Shown here in pieces: positions 1 to 9,820 of a stretch of 64,000 nucleotides of DNA. This DNA is from Seminavis robusta (Eukaryota; Bacillariophyta; Bacillariophyceae; Naviculales; Naviculaceae). Below the pieces are notes generated by a model that saw only the letters and a list, made by a program, of their open reading frames with translations, had not been told where the DNA came from and did not search any database. The stretch's first letter is position 1, and each line of letters opens with the position of its first letter. The translations under genes and the position numbers were made by a program. The stretch is taken from the NCBI GenBank assembly GCA_903772945.1, contig CAICTM010000433.1, positions 1 through 64,000 of the forward strand. Reading direction: 5' to 3'.

Positions 1-603
1 CGTATTATTGGTAAGAAGAGAGAGGTAACGGCTAAAAAGAAGGATGGGACCGAAGTGCCTTGTGAGTTGGGCATTCAAGAAATCAAAGATGTTTCCACCG
101 GGAATCGCTTCTTTTGTGGATTCTTCAAAGACTTGACACTCTTGAAGCAACATGAAGCCATGTTACAGGAAAAACAAGCCCTGGCACAGGCCATGGTCAA
201 TGCTTCGTTTGATGGAATGGTGGAAATTGATCAGCAGGGGATCATACAAATCGTAAATGACGCCGCTTGCAACATGTTTGGGTACACCAGAGAAGAGTTT
301 TTAGGAAGCAACATTTCACTTATTTGTGGCGATGGCCATGCCAAAAACCACGATGCCTACCTGCAACGATACATGGAAACGGGACAAAAGCGAGTGATTG
401 GGCAAAAACGACAGGTAAAAGCGCGGAGGAAGGATGGGACAGAGTTGGAGGTGGAACTGGGTGTGCAGGAAGTTACTCTTTTCTCGGGAAAGAAAGCCTT
501 TTGTGGGTTCATCCGAGACATGACACAGCAAAGGAAAGACAAAAGGGCATTGCGAAAGCAGCAACAGCTCATTCATGGCAAATTCTTTGGAGGTGAGGAG
601 TAG
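1..603 (+). CDS. PAS/PAC-repeat sensor protein, 3' end
   Basis: The frame is open from the first base, so the gene starts outside the window; 200 codons are seen. They hold the end of one PAS-PAC unit (KKDGTEVPCELGIQEI, then FFCGFFKDLT) and a complete second unit: a PAS core with ASFDGMVEIDQQGIIQIVN and MFGYTREEFLG, and a PAC with RKDGTELEVELGVQEV and FCGFIRDMT. The two PACs are clearly repeats of each other. PAS domains bind small ligands or mediate protein contacts in signalling; the output domain, if any, is upstream. The C-terminus after the second PAC is a short charged tail. A GTGAGG just before the stop could be a 5' splice site, but only about 160 bp separate it from the convergent next gene, so I take the stop at 601-603 as real. 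Confidence 0.8.
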   Translation, partial: RIIGKKREVTAKKKDGTEVPCELGIQEIKDVSTGNRFFCGFFKDLTLLKQHEAMLQEKQALAQAMVNASFDGMVEIDQQGIIQIVNDAACNMFGYTREEFLGSNISLICGDGHAKNHDAYLQRYMETGQKRVIGQKRQVKARRKDGTELEVELGVQEVTLFSGKKAFCGFIRDMTQQRKDKRALRKQQQLIHGKFFGGEE

Positions 604-766
604 TGGCTGTTTGAAACAAAAAAGTTCAAGAGCATTCATACGCGGTGCATGCACATACAATCCCTCTCGAGGTGCAGGTGTTAGCTAGATGTTGTGCTAA
701 TGGTAGTGTAGAATTCTGTAAAGTCAGACCATCCCGACAAAAGACACAAAGGAGGATAGCATTCAA

Positions 767-1834
767 TCACTTTGGTGCTGTTGCGAGAAGTTCTTTCACC
801 ACTGCGTCGGGTGGCAGCAATGTGTCCCTCCGCGATACCGCATTCAGTTCCATGACACCGGCTTCATTGAAATCCAAACGGTAGGCTTTGCCTTCGGCAA
901 ACCAGCCTTTCCGGTCCCATTCCTTGAGACGTTCCATATTGCGAATGATCTTTTGTTCCAGAGAGGCGGTATCGTTGTTTTCTGCAAGCGAATCAGCCAT
1001 ACGCGACAAGGGCACAGTTTGGACGCTGGTCAACACTCCCTTGCGATTCTTGCCCTTGCACAGCGTAAGGCTTCCACTTCCCACCATTTGAAAGAAGACT
1101 TTGGTTCCACCGTATCCTTGTTGTAAGAGTTTGACTTCGACGGGATGTTGTTGTGCTCCCGCGCTCGTTGTTGCGTCGGCTTCGGCTGTCATCAACACAC
1201 GATACTGGCCAATCTGCATCACCTGAACATGTTCTGTGAACCCGACATTGTGGCGAGCACTCATGGGCTGCCCCGTCACCAGTCGTTCAAATTGAAAGCC
1301 CGGGACAGAGTAGTCCTGTCGGATTTTGCCGAGGTCGTAATGGACCATTATCATGTTGGTGCCCGGCACCTTGAGGACCAAGTATGGCACCATGTGGCGA
1401 ATCTTTTTCTCTGCCGAGAGAACCTCCAATGCAGAGCATCCAAAGAAAAAGTCCAGTGTCTCCAAGTCAACTCGTGCTGAATGATTGGCAGCATGGTACA
1501 GGGACGCCACTCCAACCTGGCCGTACGGATACCTATGTGCCACAACTTGTCTCGGGAGGTTTGTACGAAAAGTAATGGGCACTGTAATGTTGGCAATAGA
1601 ATCCACCAACGAGGGCGGGGCAGCAGTCTCCCCCGACACGGTGAAATTCCTGACTTGGCCCGCTGTGGCTTTGGACAATGATTTGTACCGATATGGAGCT
1701 CCCTTCCCTCGATTCCTTGGAGGAGGACGCCAACTGACAAAGCCGAGATCAGCAATGCACCGGAACGAAGAAAACCCGGCTCTATCGATGGCCTCTTGGA
1801 GTCCAATGGCTGGTGATAGAGGGTCCGTCGCCAT
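767..1834 (-). CDS. DXO/Rai1-family decapping nuclease-like protein
   Basis: Single-exon protein of 355 aa with an ATG start. The family motifs appear in order: G-F-Q-F-E at about residues 179-183 (the GYKFE motif of DXO), E-A-D at 218-220 (the EhD metal-binding motif), E-V-K at 233-235 (EhK), then FFQMVGSGSLTL, which fits the family's 'W-Q-S-F-L-x-G-I-P' strand. DXO/Rai1 enzymes remove incomplete or non-canonical caps from RNA 5' ends and degrade the body; some act in the nucleus with Xrn2. The length fits the family (human DXO is just under 400 aa). The extreme N-terminus is divergent and I cannot place the family's first Arg motif with certainty. The gene is convergent with the PAS gene. 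Family assignment rests on motif order and spacing; substrate is inference. Confidence 0.72.
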   Translation of the reverse strand: MATDPLSPAIGLQEAIDRAGFSSFRCIADLGFVSWRPPPRNRGKGAPYRYKSLSKATAGQVRNFTVSGETAAPPSLVDSIANITVPITFRTNLPRQVVAHRYPYGQVGVASLYHAANHSARVDLETLDFFFGCSALEVLSAEKKIRHMVPYLVLKVPGTNMIMVHYDLGKIRQDYSVPGFQFERLVTGQPMSARHNVGFTEHVQVMQIGQYRVLMTAEADATTSAGAQQHPVEVKLLQQGYGGTKVFFQMVGSGSLTLCKGKNRKGVLTSVQTVPLSRMADSLAENNDTASLEQKIIRNMERLKEWDRKGWFAEGKAYRLDFNEAGVMELNAVSRRDTLLPPDAVVKELLATAPK

Positions 1835-1859
1835 CTTCTATCGAAAGAGCTTGGGGGAT

Positions 1860-1990
1860 GGTGTGAACGGTATCTTGGCTTTCTCATGGTACCGGTCGGT
1901 AAAAATTCCAGGTTGAAAATTTCAGATGGGTACTGGTACCGGTACAGGTACCGGTACCGTACGGTACAGGGGTGTGCACCACGAGTGCTA
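1860..1990. repeat. TACCGG-rich palindromic cluster
   Basis: This stretch upstream of the DXO-like gene carries a dense run of GGTACCGGT/TACCGTAC units (for example around 1888-1900, 1925-1970 and 1988-1994). It is the densest of many TACCGG-type palindromes scattered through the window (also near 8740, 24965, 25758, 29680, 33395, 36190, 39678, 46315, 61958). Each is self-complementary. It looks like a genome-wide simple-sequence feature rather than a regulator of this one gene. Confidence 0.6.
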
Positions 1991-2258
1991 CCGGTATTTT
2001 GGAATACTGTAGGAGCCCTTTTGTTTCTTTCTGGCTGCATGCCTACCATTAGAAAGTGACTCCATCATACTAGCTAGCTTCTTTCAGAGAGTGGCCACCA
2101 GTGCGAGGATGGCATTAGTGCTAGATAGCTAGTAGTACGAGACATGGAAGCTCAGGTACAGCATCTAGTTACTACCGTACGCTCGCTAGTAATGTATTGT
2201 CACCAAGTCAATGGACACACCCTTGCTTCTCGTATGCATAGTCATTACTAACAACTAA

Positions 2259-3701
2259 CTAAAAAATGTACACTTTGTACTCGTGCTCTCGTTCACTCTT
2301 TCGCACATTGGTTTTCACCGTCACCGGCCGCACTTTTGTGTTCCTCAATCTTTGTAGCAATACGGGCCCTAAAAGCTCAGCTGGTGTCCCAAACCCGTCT
2401 TTACTGCGTGGTGGCAAATTGTCGCGATCGAGTACCAAACTCAATGCCGATTCGACGACACACTGTGCCGTGACCATGTTGCCGGGATCTCCTTGGAACT
2501 CCATGTAAACATTGGCACACGAAACCTTGCCGGCTACCGACAGTGGTGCCTTGACTTCGGCATAGACTTCGGCATGCCCTTTGGCACACATTTCATCCGA
2601 AGCACCGGTTCCCGGCGGAGCAAACACTTTGAGTAGTAAATCACTGAGAATGGGTATTTGTAGGATCAATCCTCCCATGGCAATGGCAAACAGAATGATG
2701 AGACTGGGAATGGTGGAAAAGAGTCCAAATCCCAGTGTCAATTCGAATCCCAGTGGTAAGAATCGTTCGTAATACGAAATGTTGGGTCCATAATTCAATG
2801 CCAGGGCACTGGCATGAACCACTTTGGAATTGCACACGCCCATGAAAAAGGGAATGCTGACTCCTTGTTTGAAAATGGTATGTGGATACGGCAATAGATT
2901 CCACCATTCGGCCAATGCCATGCGATTTCGATCGTCTTGATGATCCGGATTGAATCGAACCGTTTCGGGATGCGTCAAGACGAGTGGATCAAATAGCATA
3001 AAGGGAACCGGACGCAGTGAATTGTTGTTGCTACTGTCCAAGAAACACCGGCCAATATCGGGTTGCATCTGATGCATGGTCGCCAAAGTTCCACCTCCGG
3101 CCATGCCAAACACGGAATGCCACGTTCGTGCCGTTTCTACTTGAGCGTCGGGTACTTTTGCGCGCAAGGCTTGCACAGCGGCAAAAATGGACAAGTCGCT
3201 GGGAACGGAATCAAATCCACACAGCGATATAATGCGGGCTCCGGATTTGGCGGCGGCCGTTCCGTACTTGACCCGCATGGCACCGACCCAATGGACTTCT
3301 CCGGTAATATCCGTGTAATCACAGCCAGTGTCGGCGCATGCCTTGACGACGCCACTCGAGTATTTTTCAAAAGGACCGGCACAGTTGATAATGGTGCGGG
3401 TGCGCGACGCCATGGTGTGTAGGGCGGGAGCGTCGGTACTTTCCGCCACAAAGATATCCAAGGAGATATTGTTATTGCTATTAGAAGTGTCAGTGTTGTT
3501 GTTGTCTTGAAGAATCTTTTGGAGTTTGGATTCGTTCCGTCCTGCCAATGTAATGGTGAGTTTGCGGGGAAGCGACGGGCCGACGTCCTTGAGATACATC
3601 AAGATATGACGAGCAACAAAGCTAGTCGCGCCGTAAATGGTAATGTCCGTCTCAATCTCAGACTCATTGGGCCGTCCTGTACTGGGAGTGGTTGTCGCCA
3701 T
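2259..3701 (-). CDS. Saccharopine dehydrogenase-like oxidoreductase (SCCPDH / trans-acting enoyl reductase type)
   Basis: Single-exon protein of 480 aa. The N-terminus holds a Rossmann fold: ITIYGATSFVARHILMYL at about residues 21-38 is the family's 'IYGATGFTG' NAD(P)-binding turn, followed by LAGRNESKLQ. INCAGPFEKYSSGVVKACADTG and YTDITGEVHWV are the next conserved blocks. One hydrophobic segment (FSTIPSLIILFAIAMGGLIL) lies at about 335-355, as in eukaryotic SCCPDH proteins that sit on lipid droplets or membranes. The C-terminus contains the 'AEVKAPLSVAGKVSCANVYMEFQGDPG' type region. The catalytic role of the eukaryotic family is poorly defined; an NAD(P)-dependent oxidoreductase is as far as the sequence goes. 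The start ATG is the only Met before the Rossmann motif and has a GCC-ATGG context. Confidence 0.85.
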   Translation of the reverse strand: MATTTPSTGRPNESEIETDITIYGATSFVARHILMYLKDVGPSLPRKLTITLAGRNESKLQKILQDNNNTDTSNSNNNISLDIFVAESTDAPALHTMASRTRTIINCAGPFEKYSSGVVKACADTGCDYTDITGEVHWVGAMRVKYGTAAAKSGARIISLCGFDSVPSDLSIFAAVQALRAKVPDAQVETARTWHSVFGMAGGGTLATMHQMQPDIGRCFLDSSNNNSLRPVPFMLFDPLVLTHPETVRFNPDHQDDRNRMALAEWWNLLPYPHTIFKQGVSIPFFMGVCNSKVVHASALALNYGPNISYYERFLPLGFELTLGFGLFSTIPSLIILFAIAMGGLILQIPILSDLLLKVFAPPGTGASDEMCAKGHAEVYAEVKAPLSVAGKVSCANVYMEFQGDPGNMVTAQCVVESALSLVLDRDNLPPRSKDGFGTPAELLGPVLLQRLRNTKVRPVTVKTNVRKSEREHEYKVYIF

Positions 3702-3978
3702 GGCTACGGTAGCTAGCTAATACAGTGCTGTGGACTTCTTCTATTATGTTTGTATCTCTCTTGCCTTCTTTCTGTCCAAGCAAGTTTGTTTTGAGGGAAG
3801 AGAGAGAACCAAACGGGTTGGTTTGGGATCGCTGGATCTTTGGGGCTCTTCTTTCGCTGACACCGAAATTCTCAGTGACGTCATCAATTTTGGTCGTTTC
3901 ACGCCATTTGTCATCTCGTCTCTCCCCTCCCATTGATCAAGCTGCCGCTTCACCCCCCCTTCAAAGGTCTTGAAGGTT

Positions 3979-5019
3979 ATGATGAATGCTGCACATGCCA
4001 CAGCTTCCGAAGACCTCCAAGACACCACGGAATCTGAGACTAAAAATCCCAATAAAAATGACAGCAGTGGCCCACAGAAGAAGGAAGAGGAAGGGGACCA
4101 TCCAAAGTTGAGAAAGGAGCCAGAATCAATATCTGAGACGGATCCAGCAGACGCACTGGAATTGTGGCAAAAATGGGTCCCCATGGATCCAACACTCTAC
4201 CAGTTTCTTCACACGGCTCAACTCGCCATGCTCCAGAAAATTCACGAACTATTTCAACAAGCAGATAATAATATTCCCTATTGGATTTGTGGAGGGACAT
4301 TGATGGGGGCCATTCGACACGGCGGGCTCATCCCGCACGACGACGACGTCGATATCGAATGTTACCAGCACGATCTGGAACGTATTGCCCAACTACCCGT
4401 CGATGATTTTTATTCCGGATTCATTCCCCGAAAGGGAACTTGGAATGGTCATGTCGTGGCCAAACTCCTATTTTGGAATGGCATGTTGGAAGTCGATGTC
4501 TTTCCACGACCGTCACCCTTGCCAGAAGGAGATCGGCATTTTCCATCCCAACCAGAAGTATTTCCAAGGTCTCTCTACACATTTGACAGCAACAATCTCC
4601 TTCGGGTGTGGGGACCGAATCGAGAACAGTGCGGGGAGTACCTCGATCGATGTTATGGCCCGGATTGGAGGGACACGGTCTGCGTCTACAATCACGACTA
4701 TAATTGGTATCACGGGGCGGGATTTGATCCTCGCAAACAAGTCCTATCTCTGACACGGTACAATGCCATTGTTCAACGAGCGGGGGTACTTTCATCACTG
4801 CTACAAATCGAATCGACGGCACAAGCCACAGTGGAACGAATGCTAGAGCAGCATGGCAGCTGGGAACACGTTCAAGAAAAGTACAATCAGTATAAACGAC
4901 AACGAGTCTTTCGATGGAATAGGGCCGCCGCAGAGTATCGTGAGATGTTGCAAGAGCAGCGACAGAAAGAGCAACAACAACTAGCGCAAGACGAAGAGGA
5001 AGGAGTAGAATCAACATGA
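3979..5019 (+). CDS. LicD-family nucleotidyl/phosphocholine transferase-like protein
   Basis: Single exon, 346 aa from the first ATG at 3979 (the upstream in-frame TTG at 3970 is not needed). The catalytic signature is clear: YWICGGTLMGAIRHGGLIPH (GG-x(n) helix) followed by DDDVDIE at about residues 121-127, the Asp triad of the LicD/fukutin-type nucleotidyltransferase superfamily. A Lys-rich disordered N-terminus (about 60 residues) precedes the domain; no signal peptide or membrane span is visible, which differs from Golgi fukutin relatives. The C-terminal 60 residues are Gln/Glu-rich and likely coiled-coil. LicD proteins transfer phosphocholine or other phospho-groups to glycans; substrate unknown here. 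The last 13 codons and the stop lie inside one arm of a long palindrome (4981-5082). Confidence 0.82.
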   Translation: MMNAAHATASEDLQDTTESETKNPNKNDSSGPQKKEEEGDHPKLRKEPESISETDPADALELWQKWVPMDPTLYQFLHTAQLAMLQKIHELFQQADNNIPYWICGGTLMGAIRHGGLIPHDDDVDIECYQHDLERIAQLPVDDFYSGFIPRKGTWNGHVVAKLLFWNGMLEVDVFPRPSPLPEGDRHFPSQPEVFPRSLYTFDSNNLLRVWGPNREQCGEYLDRCYGPDWRDTVCVYNHDYNWYHGAGFDPRKQVLSLTRYNAIVQRAGVLSSLLQIESTAQATVERMLEQHGSWEHVQEKYNQYKRQRVFRWNRAAAEYREMLQEQRQKEQQQLAQDEEEGVEST

Positions 5020-5082
5020 CTGCTGATACTAGCCTAGCATCAGCAGCCAGGTTGATTCTACTCATTCCTCTTCTTGCGCTAG
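4981..5082. repeat. Long near-perfect palindrome over the LicD gene stop
   Basis: Bases 4981-5032 and 5034-5082 are inverted copies: both arms begin at the outer side with CTAGCGCAAGA and meet at CTAG. I align 45 of 49 positions, with one 3-base gap (CGA present only in the left arm) and four substitutions; the loop is about one base. The left arm contains the last coding codons and the TGA at 5017-5019. A transcript through here would fold into a stem of about 49 bp. It may be a terminator-like 3' hairpin, a small-RNA precursor, or a foldback duplication. Confidence 0.85.
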
Positions 5083-7023
5083 CTAGTAACAAGTTTGGCT
5101 TGAACATCACAATGAGATTTGATAATGTGAGCGTGCAAGCTGGCTAATGGTGAACTCATTGACTAGCTAGCTTGTAGGATAACTTATCAATTACGCATGG
5201 CGCAGCAGTACATTATCCTCAGTACGTCTTTGCTGAAATCGTGTGTCCTGGAGCCAAGGCAAGCCCGTGACCACACACATCCTCGCATATCCCGTGGTCC
5301 ATCTCTAGTCCCCACACCTGTCCATCTGCAGGCCCTACCCATGGACCCACTCCGGGCCCAACACCGGGGCCTAACCCTGGACCAACTCCAGATGCCACAT
5401 CAGGACCTACCCTGGTCCATCTCCTTTCCCGACAGCCGATCCGGCTCGAGACACAACACAAGGCCTAATAACCCCCGAATCAACCCTCATCTATTACTGG
5501 TACCATCTCCATGCCCATCTTCTGGATCCAACTTGGATCCAGACTACTACCAACCACTGGTCTGTCTCGAACCGAACAATTGGACCTACAATGAACCTAC
5601 CAAAGGACCAGCAAAAGGTCCAATGGCAGACTCTACTCCTAGCTTAAACTGCAGGTGCTACCCTGGACCTGCAACTTGACCTACACCTTGACCGACTGCT
5701 ACACATATATATGACATACATGGACTTCCTTTCAGGAGCCACTCACGAGCGAAAACCCAGCACAGTGCACAGCGAAAATCCTGCTCCAGGCTAAAGCAAG
5801 CTCTATTGCAACAGCTATTGCAAGTCGAACTCTCAGAGACGGACATTTTTGTTTGTGATGCGGAGGAGGGAGGTGCAAGCATTACTCAATAGTTCATACG
5901 CTGAATGATTGATTCAATCGTTCAATGTTCAATCTCAAGGTCTTCAAGAAGGAAGTGAGTGCATCAGGATCAAGTCCAGTGCGGCGCGTAGCCATGCTTG
6001 GTTTCGTACCTTGCGGGTCATCCGCCGAATGAATCAAGGGCTCTGCAAGTGCAACTACTAGCTAGCTACGCTAGCTAGATCAAGTCAAGTAGCCAAGCTG
6101 CTTTTCCGGAACAAAAACACACCCGTGATCAGCTTGCATGCCACCATTGAAACAAAGTACCATGCAACTGTTCCTGCAGTTTCCTTCGCCGAAACTATAG
6201 GCTGCTGTGACTTGCTTCCGGTATCTCTATCTACCTGTACCAGTAGATCCAGATCTAGCCCCCTTCAGTTTGCTGGTTATCATTGCGCTTGTTGCTTGCC
6301 ACGGAGGCAGTGCTACTGGTAGCTAGCTAGTGGTCGACTCCTTCCGTGCTGATGTGTGATGCGTGACGTGTTCCGGAAGTTCCCTCCGATGCTTGGCCTG
6401 TTCCACTAACGACGCTGTGGGCCATGTATGTCACTTTTCTAAATCTATCTGTAGGCCTCTGCTTACCGACTAGGGTTCTGTCTTTTTCTGATTTTCGTCG
6501 GAGTGTCAAATTTGGAATGGCCAAGTAACCGTTGCTACTAGGTCATTGGCTCCAGCTGTCTAATTCTGTGACCCACTGTGAGGATTTGACTGGACGGCAC
6601 CTGGAGATGTCGACGAACGGAACTGGCGCCCTCTAACTCCTTGCAGAGGAATTCAACTCGGAGTTTCCAAATTAGGGATAGGGGGTCTTGGGAGGCTCGA
6701 TTTAAATTTGCTTCTCTGTAAAAGTGAGTACGAAAAGTCTATACTGGCTTTTGAGTTCCGCCTATTCAGTAGCCGGAGTGCGCGCACAGAGAGCGTTCCT
6801 TGTGGTGGTGCCGACACTTCAGTGGCCAGCAACACACATGCATGAGAGGATCCATTTCAACCGCTACAAAAGACCACATACATTTATCACAAAGCCTTGA
6901 AAGACGAACAACACACAAGTAAACTGCCAACAAAGCCCACTCCGCCTCTGTCACACCCTTCCGTCAACATCTCACAATACAACACATCTCTCTCACAGAA
7001 TAGTTGAAACTTTATAACATAAA
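5083..7023. other. Intergenic region with degenerate CCTGGACC minisatellite
   Basis: No gene supported. From about 5270 to 5690 the sequence is a degenerate array built on CCTGGACCAACTCC-like units, which makes artificial Pro/Gly-rich open frames on both strands. The same unit recurs at about 12,740-13,000. The rest (5700-7020) is unique-looking with AGCT runs at 6058-6078 and 6322-6330; nothing else is recognised. The last 250 bases must hold the promoter and 5' leader of the gene starting at 7024. Confidence 0.5.
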
Positions 7024-8121
7024 ATGATGCACAATCACGAGAAAATGGACGAAGAGAAGACCTTTGAAGTGATTCAAGAAGACCGTCCTCGACAACAAAC
7101 ATCGTTTGCACCAGTGTCTCCTAGTTTGGTGAAGCGAGGGCTGACCGAAGTATCTGCCATGTTTGACCGCAATGGAAAGGGATACCTGGATGAAACAGAG
7201 CGTGCGTTGCGCCGAATGGACTCACAAGACAAAGGCTACTTGGGGATCGACAAGGTCTGCGTCATCTTTGAATCATTGCAGTCTGAACAAGAGCGCTCCT
7301 CACAGTTGCTTGAAGCCCTTCGAACGGAGAGCAAAAAGTCGTTGAACCTCAAGATGGGAGTCATCGCTTTGACCGTCTTCTCCGTCTTGCTCGCCTTGGC
7401 CAACATTGGAACCTCCTTTGCCGTCGCCACTCTTGTCAAGGACATGAAGGTCGACACCTCGGGTGACCTCCTCACCAAGGACTCCAACGTGCGCGTTGGT
7501 ACAACCGCCAAAGTGGTTTCATTCGAAATCGACGCAATCGATGATACACGAAGACGTCGACTGCAAACGGCCGCTGGTTTGGTTTGCAACACCATGGTCG
7601 ACACAGATCCTGTGACAGGTCTCACGGACAAGTCCTGTCAGCTTCAAGGGACTATCAAGAACACCGTTGCCGATTCTCTTCACGGTGAACTCAAGGTTGT
7701 CGACCATGTCCAACTAACTTGTAATTCAAAGAGGAGCCAACTGTTTGGAACTTACAAGCTCCCAGCTGGTAACCCCGGTGATTTCGATATGGGTGGAGTC
7801 CCATATGTTATCTACCCTACAAGCGTCACTCCAGATGACAAGTACCAAGCAATCCAGAGCGTCCTTGTACCCCATCAGCCTGCTGTGCCTGCCACTCCTG
7901 CCCAGAACGGCTTCCCAGCCATCCCTGCACAGGCTGCTGTCCCCGAACACAACTGCGACGCCTACTTCTCACTGGCCTTCTATTGCATGAAGGACCTTGT
8001 CAATGGCGTGGAACCGGATTGTTTGGTCATGTCAGCCTTTCAGCCTACTGAAGCTTGCAAGACTTCACCTGTTGTCTGCGGGCCTCCTCCAGCAACCAAC
8101 AATGGAGTCATCTCAACCTAA
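7024..8121 (+). CDS. EF-hand single-span membrane protein of unknown role
   Basis: Single exon, 365 aa. Two adjacent EF-hand-like loops lie in the N-terminal cytosolic part: FDRNGKGYLDETE (about residues 47-59, with D, N, G and E in the canonical positions) and MDSQDKGYLGIDKV (less canonical). A single transmembrane helix follows at about residues 112-136 (MGVIALTVFSVLLALANIGTSF). The C-terminal 220 residues are probably lumenal or extracellular, with a Cys-containing region and a PAVPATPAQ / FPAIPAQAAVP near-repeat. RRRRLQ at about 176-181 resembles a dibasic processing site seen in many diatom membrane proteins. Calcium sensing is an inference from the loops; no catalytic domain is visible. 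Two Met codons start the frame; the first (7024) has an AAAATG context. Confidence 0.75.
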   Translation: MMHNHEKMDEEKTFEVIQEDRPRQQTSFAPVSPSLVKRGLTEVSAMFDRNGKGYLDETERALRRMDSQDKGYLGIDKVCVIFESLQSEQERSSQLLEALRTESKKSLNLKMGVIALTVFSVLLALANIGTSFAVATLVKDMKVDTSGDLLTKDSNVRVGTTAKVVSFEIDAIDDTRRRRLQTAAGLVCNTMVDTDPVTGLTDKSCQLQGTIKNTVADSLHGELKVVDHVQLTCNSKRSQLFGTYKLPAGNPGDFDMGGVPYVIYPTSVTPDDKYQAIQSVLVPHQPAVPATPAQNGFPAIPAQAAVPEHNCDAYFSLAFYCMKDLVNGVEPDCLVMSAFQPTEACKTSPVVCGPPPATNNGVIST

Positions 8122-9820
8122 GCGATCGATCGAACACCCACCACCAGCGACTCAGACACACTAAGTCGTTTTGATAAAACCGACCCTACTACTTTAACTA
8201 CCTACTACCATATTGGTACATCCAGAGCCGTTCTGGTCTGCCTTTTCTTCCCTCCGAGCACGCGGCATGATTCTTCTTGCAAACGAGACTTCCTTCTGCT
8301 GTCCCACGCCGCTTTGATGCCAGAGGATGGATGTCAAACTCACCCTTACTACTACTTTTTCACATCCCACTTTTAAAGATATTTAAATCACTGTTGCTTT
8401 AAAATCTATCGTACCAGTACCTGATTAGTTCTCATCAGTGGTGGTTCGGTAGCCTGGAGCTAAAAGACCCTGAAAGCCATCTACTGTACAGCACTCCTGG
8501 ATGCGGCAGATGTACACGTACAAGCATGAAGCTAAATATCTAGACCAAGACCAGAAGAGGAACCCCAACAGTTGGCATGGAACCCATGTCGATATTAATA
8601 GCTCATTGTCGCCGGTACCTGTCCGCTTTGCTTCTTTGGTCTTTCAACCATTGCCAATGGATTGATGCATTTAAACCAATCCCGTTGCGTCCCCAACTTT
8701 GGCGACCATGACGCTCAGAGAATCTTCGCGGATAGTGGTACCGGTACCGGTACCGTACGTTGCAGCGCACCTCGGGGACCGTAGGATCTGGAAGGAAAGA
8801 TACGTTCTAGCTAGCTAGCTAGAGTAACAAGCTAACCAATTCCCACAGCTATGAGCCAATGAGCTATTTCTCCCTCCAGGTAGCCAGCAAGCTAGCTAGG
8901 AGCTCGTAGCGCCAGGTAGCCTAGCCCAGACTCGGAAACGGAGTTGCCCTGTCCCTTTGCCAACGCCATGGCTGCCAGCCAAGCACCTAACGGCATTGAA
9001 GCCTGATGATGCGCGAGCAAACCGGTTTGGATTACCTTTGCCGCAGCTAAGCGTAAAAGCAGCTCCGTATCTACCGGTACAGCATCGCATCATCAACAAA
9101 TAATGGGCTAAGTAAGAGGAGAGACCGGCCGAAAGAGAGCTGCGGGCCCTACCATGAATAGAACCACCAAGGCTGAGACTGAAGGTGTGCTCATCAGTTT
9201 GGGCCCAACTAGCGTGCTTCATGGTGGAGGGATCCCGTGGTCCTCCATCTGAATGTCGAACGCACTCATCACACGGGCCAGAAGTTTATAGTCAAGCTAC
9301 GTGCAATGCTAGCTATCATAGGTATGGTACTGCAGGCCCACTGGCTAACTACTGCGCTAGTACGGTAGCTTGGTGTAGATTGCAGCCTGAGGCACCACAG
9401 CCAGCAGATGCACCTACACGGCACTCGCCGCCCCCAGTGCGAATGCCGCTGCTCCCTCCGCCTCCATCGTTGTTCTTGTGTCGGCGACGCAATGAAACGG
9501 ATGACATGAATCTTATCAGCTCTGGACTGCAAGCACAAGGACCTCACCCTGAAGTCCAGCTGGCCATACTCTTCCCGAATTATTGTTTCACGATGCGCTG
9601 ACACCCAGAGTTCTCTCGGCGATCCCTCTTTCAAACCGCTGCGAAGATGTCGCCGTTTCCTACAACGCAGATTGTCACTCCTACAAGCAAAGACGAGCCT
9701 GAGAGTTGTAATTGTTTTGCGCTCTTTATCTTTAGTTATTTTTACGTGCATTCTCGTCTCAAAACTTGGGATCTTTCACTGGTTGGTATTCGTCGTCGAA
9801 TCCTTCTTCTTTCATTATTA
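8122..9820. other. Intergenic region, no gene recognised
   Basis: About 1.7 kb between the EF-hand protein and the carrier gene. It contains the palindromic run GGTACCGGTACCGGTACC near 8737-8756 and AGCT tetranucleotide runs near 8808-8822 and 8887-8899. Short open frames exist on both strands (8896-9222, 9185-9601, 9269-9751), but they overlap one another, have skewed composition and show no family motif. Confidence 0.4.

Noticed and set aside
5197-5679. 160-codon Pro-rich open frame
   Set aside because: It lies in the CCTGGACC minisatellite; the opposite strand is equally open and Gly/Val/Pro-rich, so the frame is a product of the repeat.
9269-9751. 160-codon minus-strand frame
   Set aside because: Overlaps a 138-codon plus-strand frame, Arg/Cys-rich composition typical of antisense or non-coding DNA, no motif.
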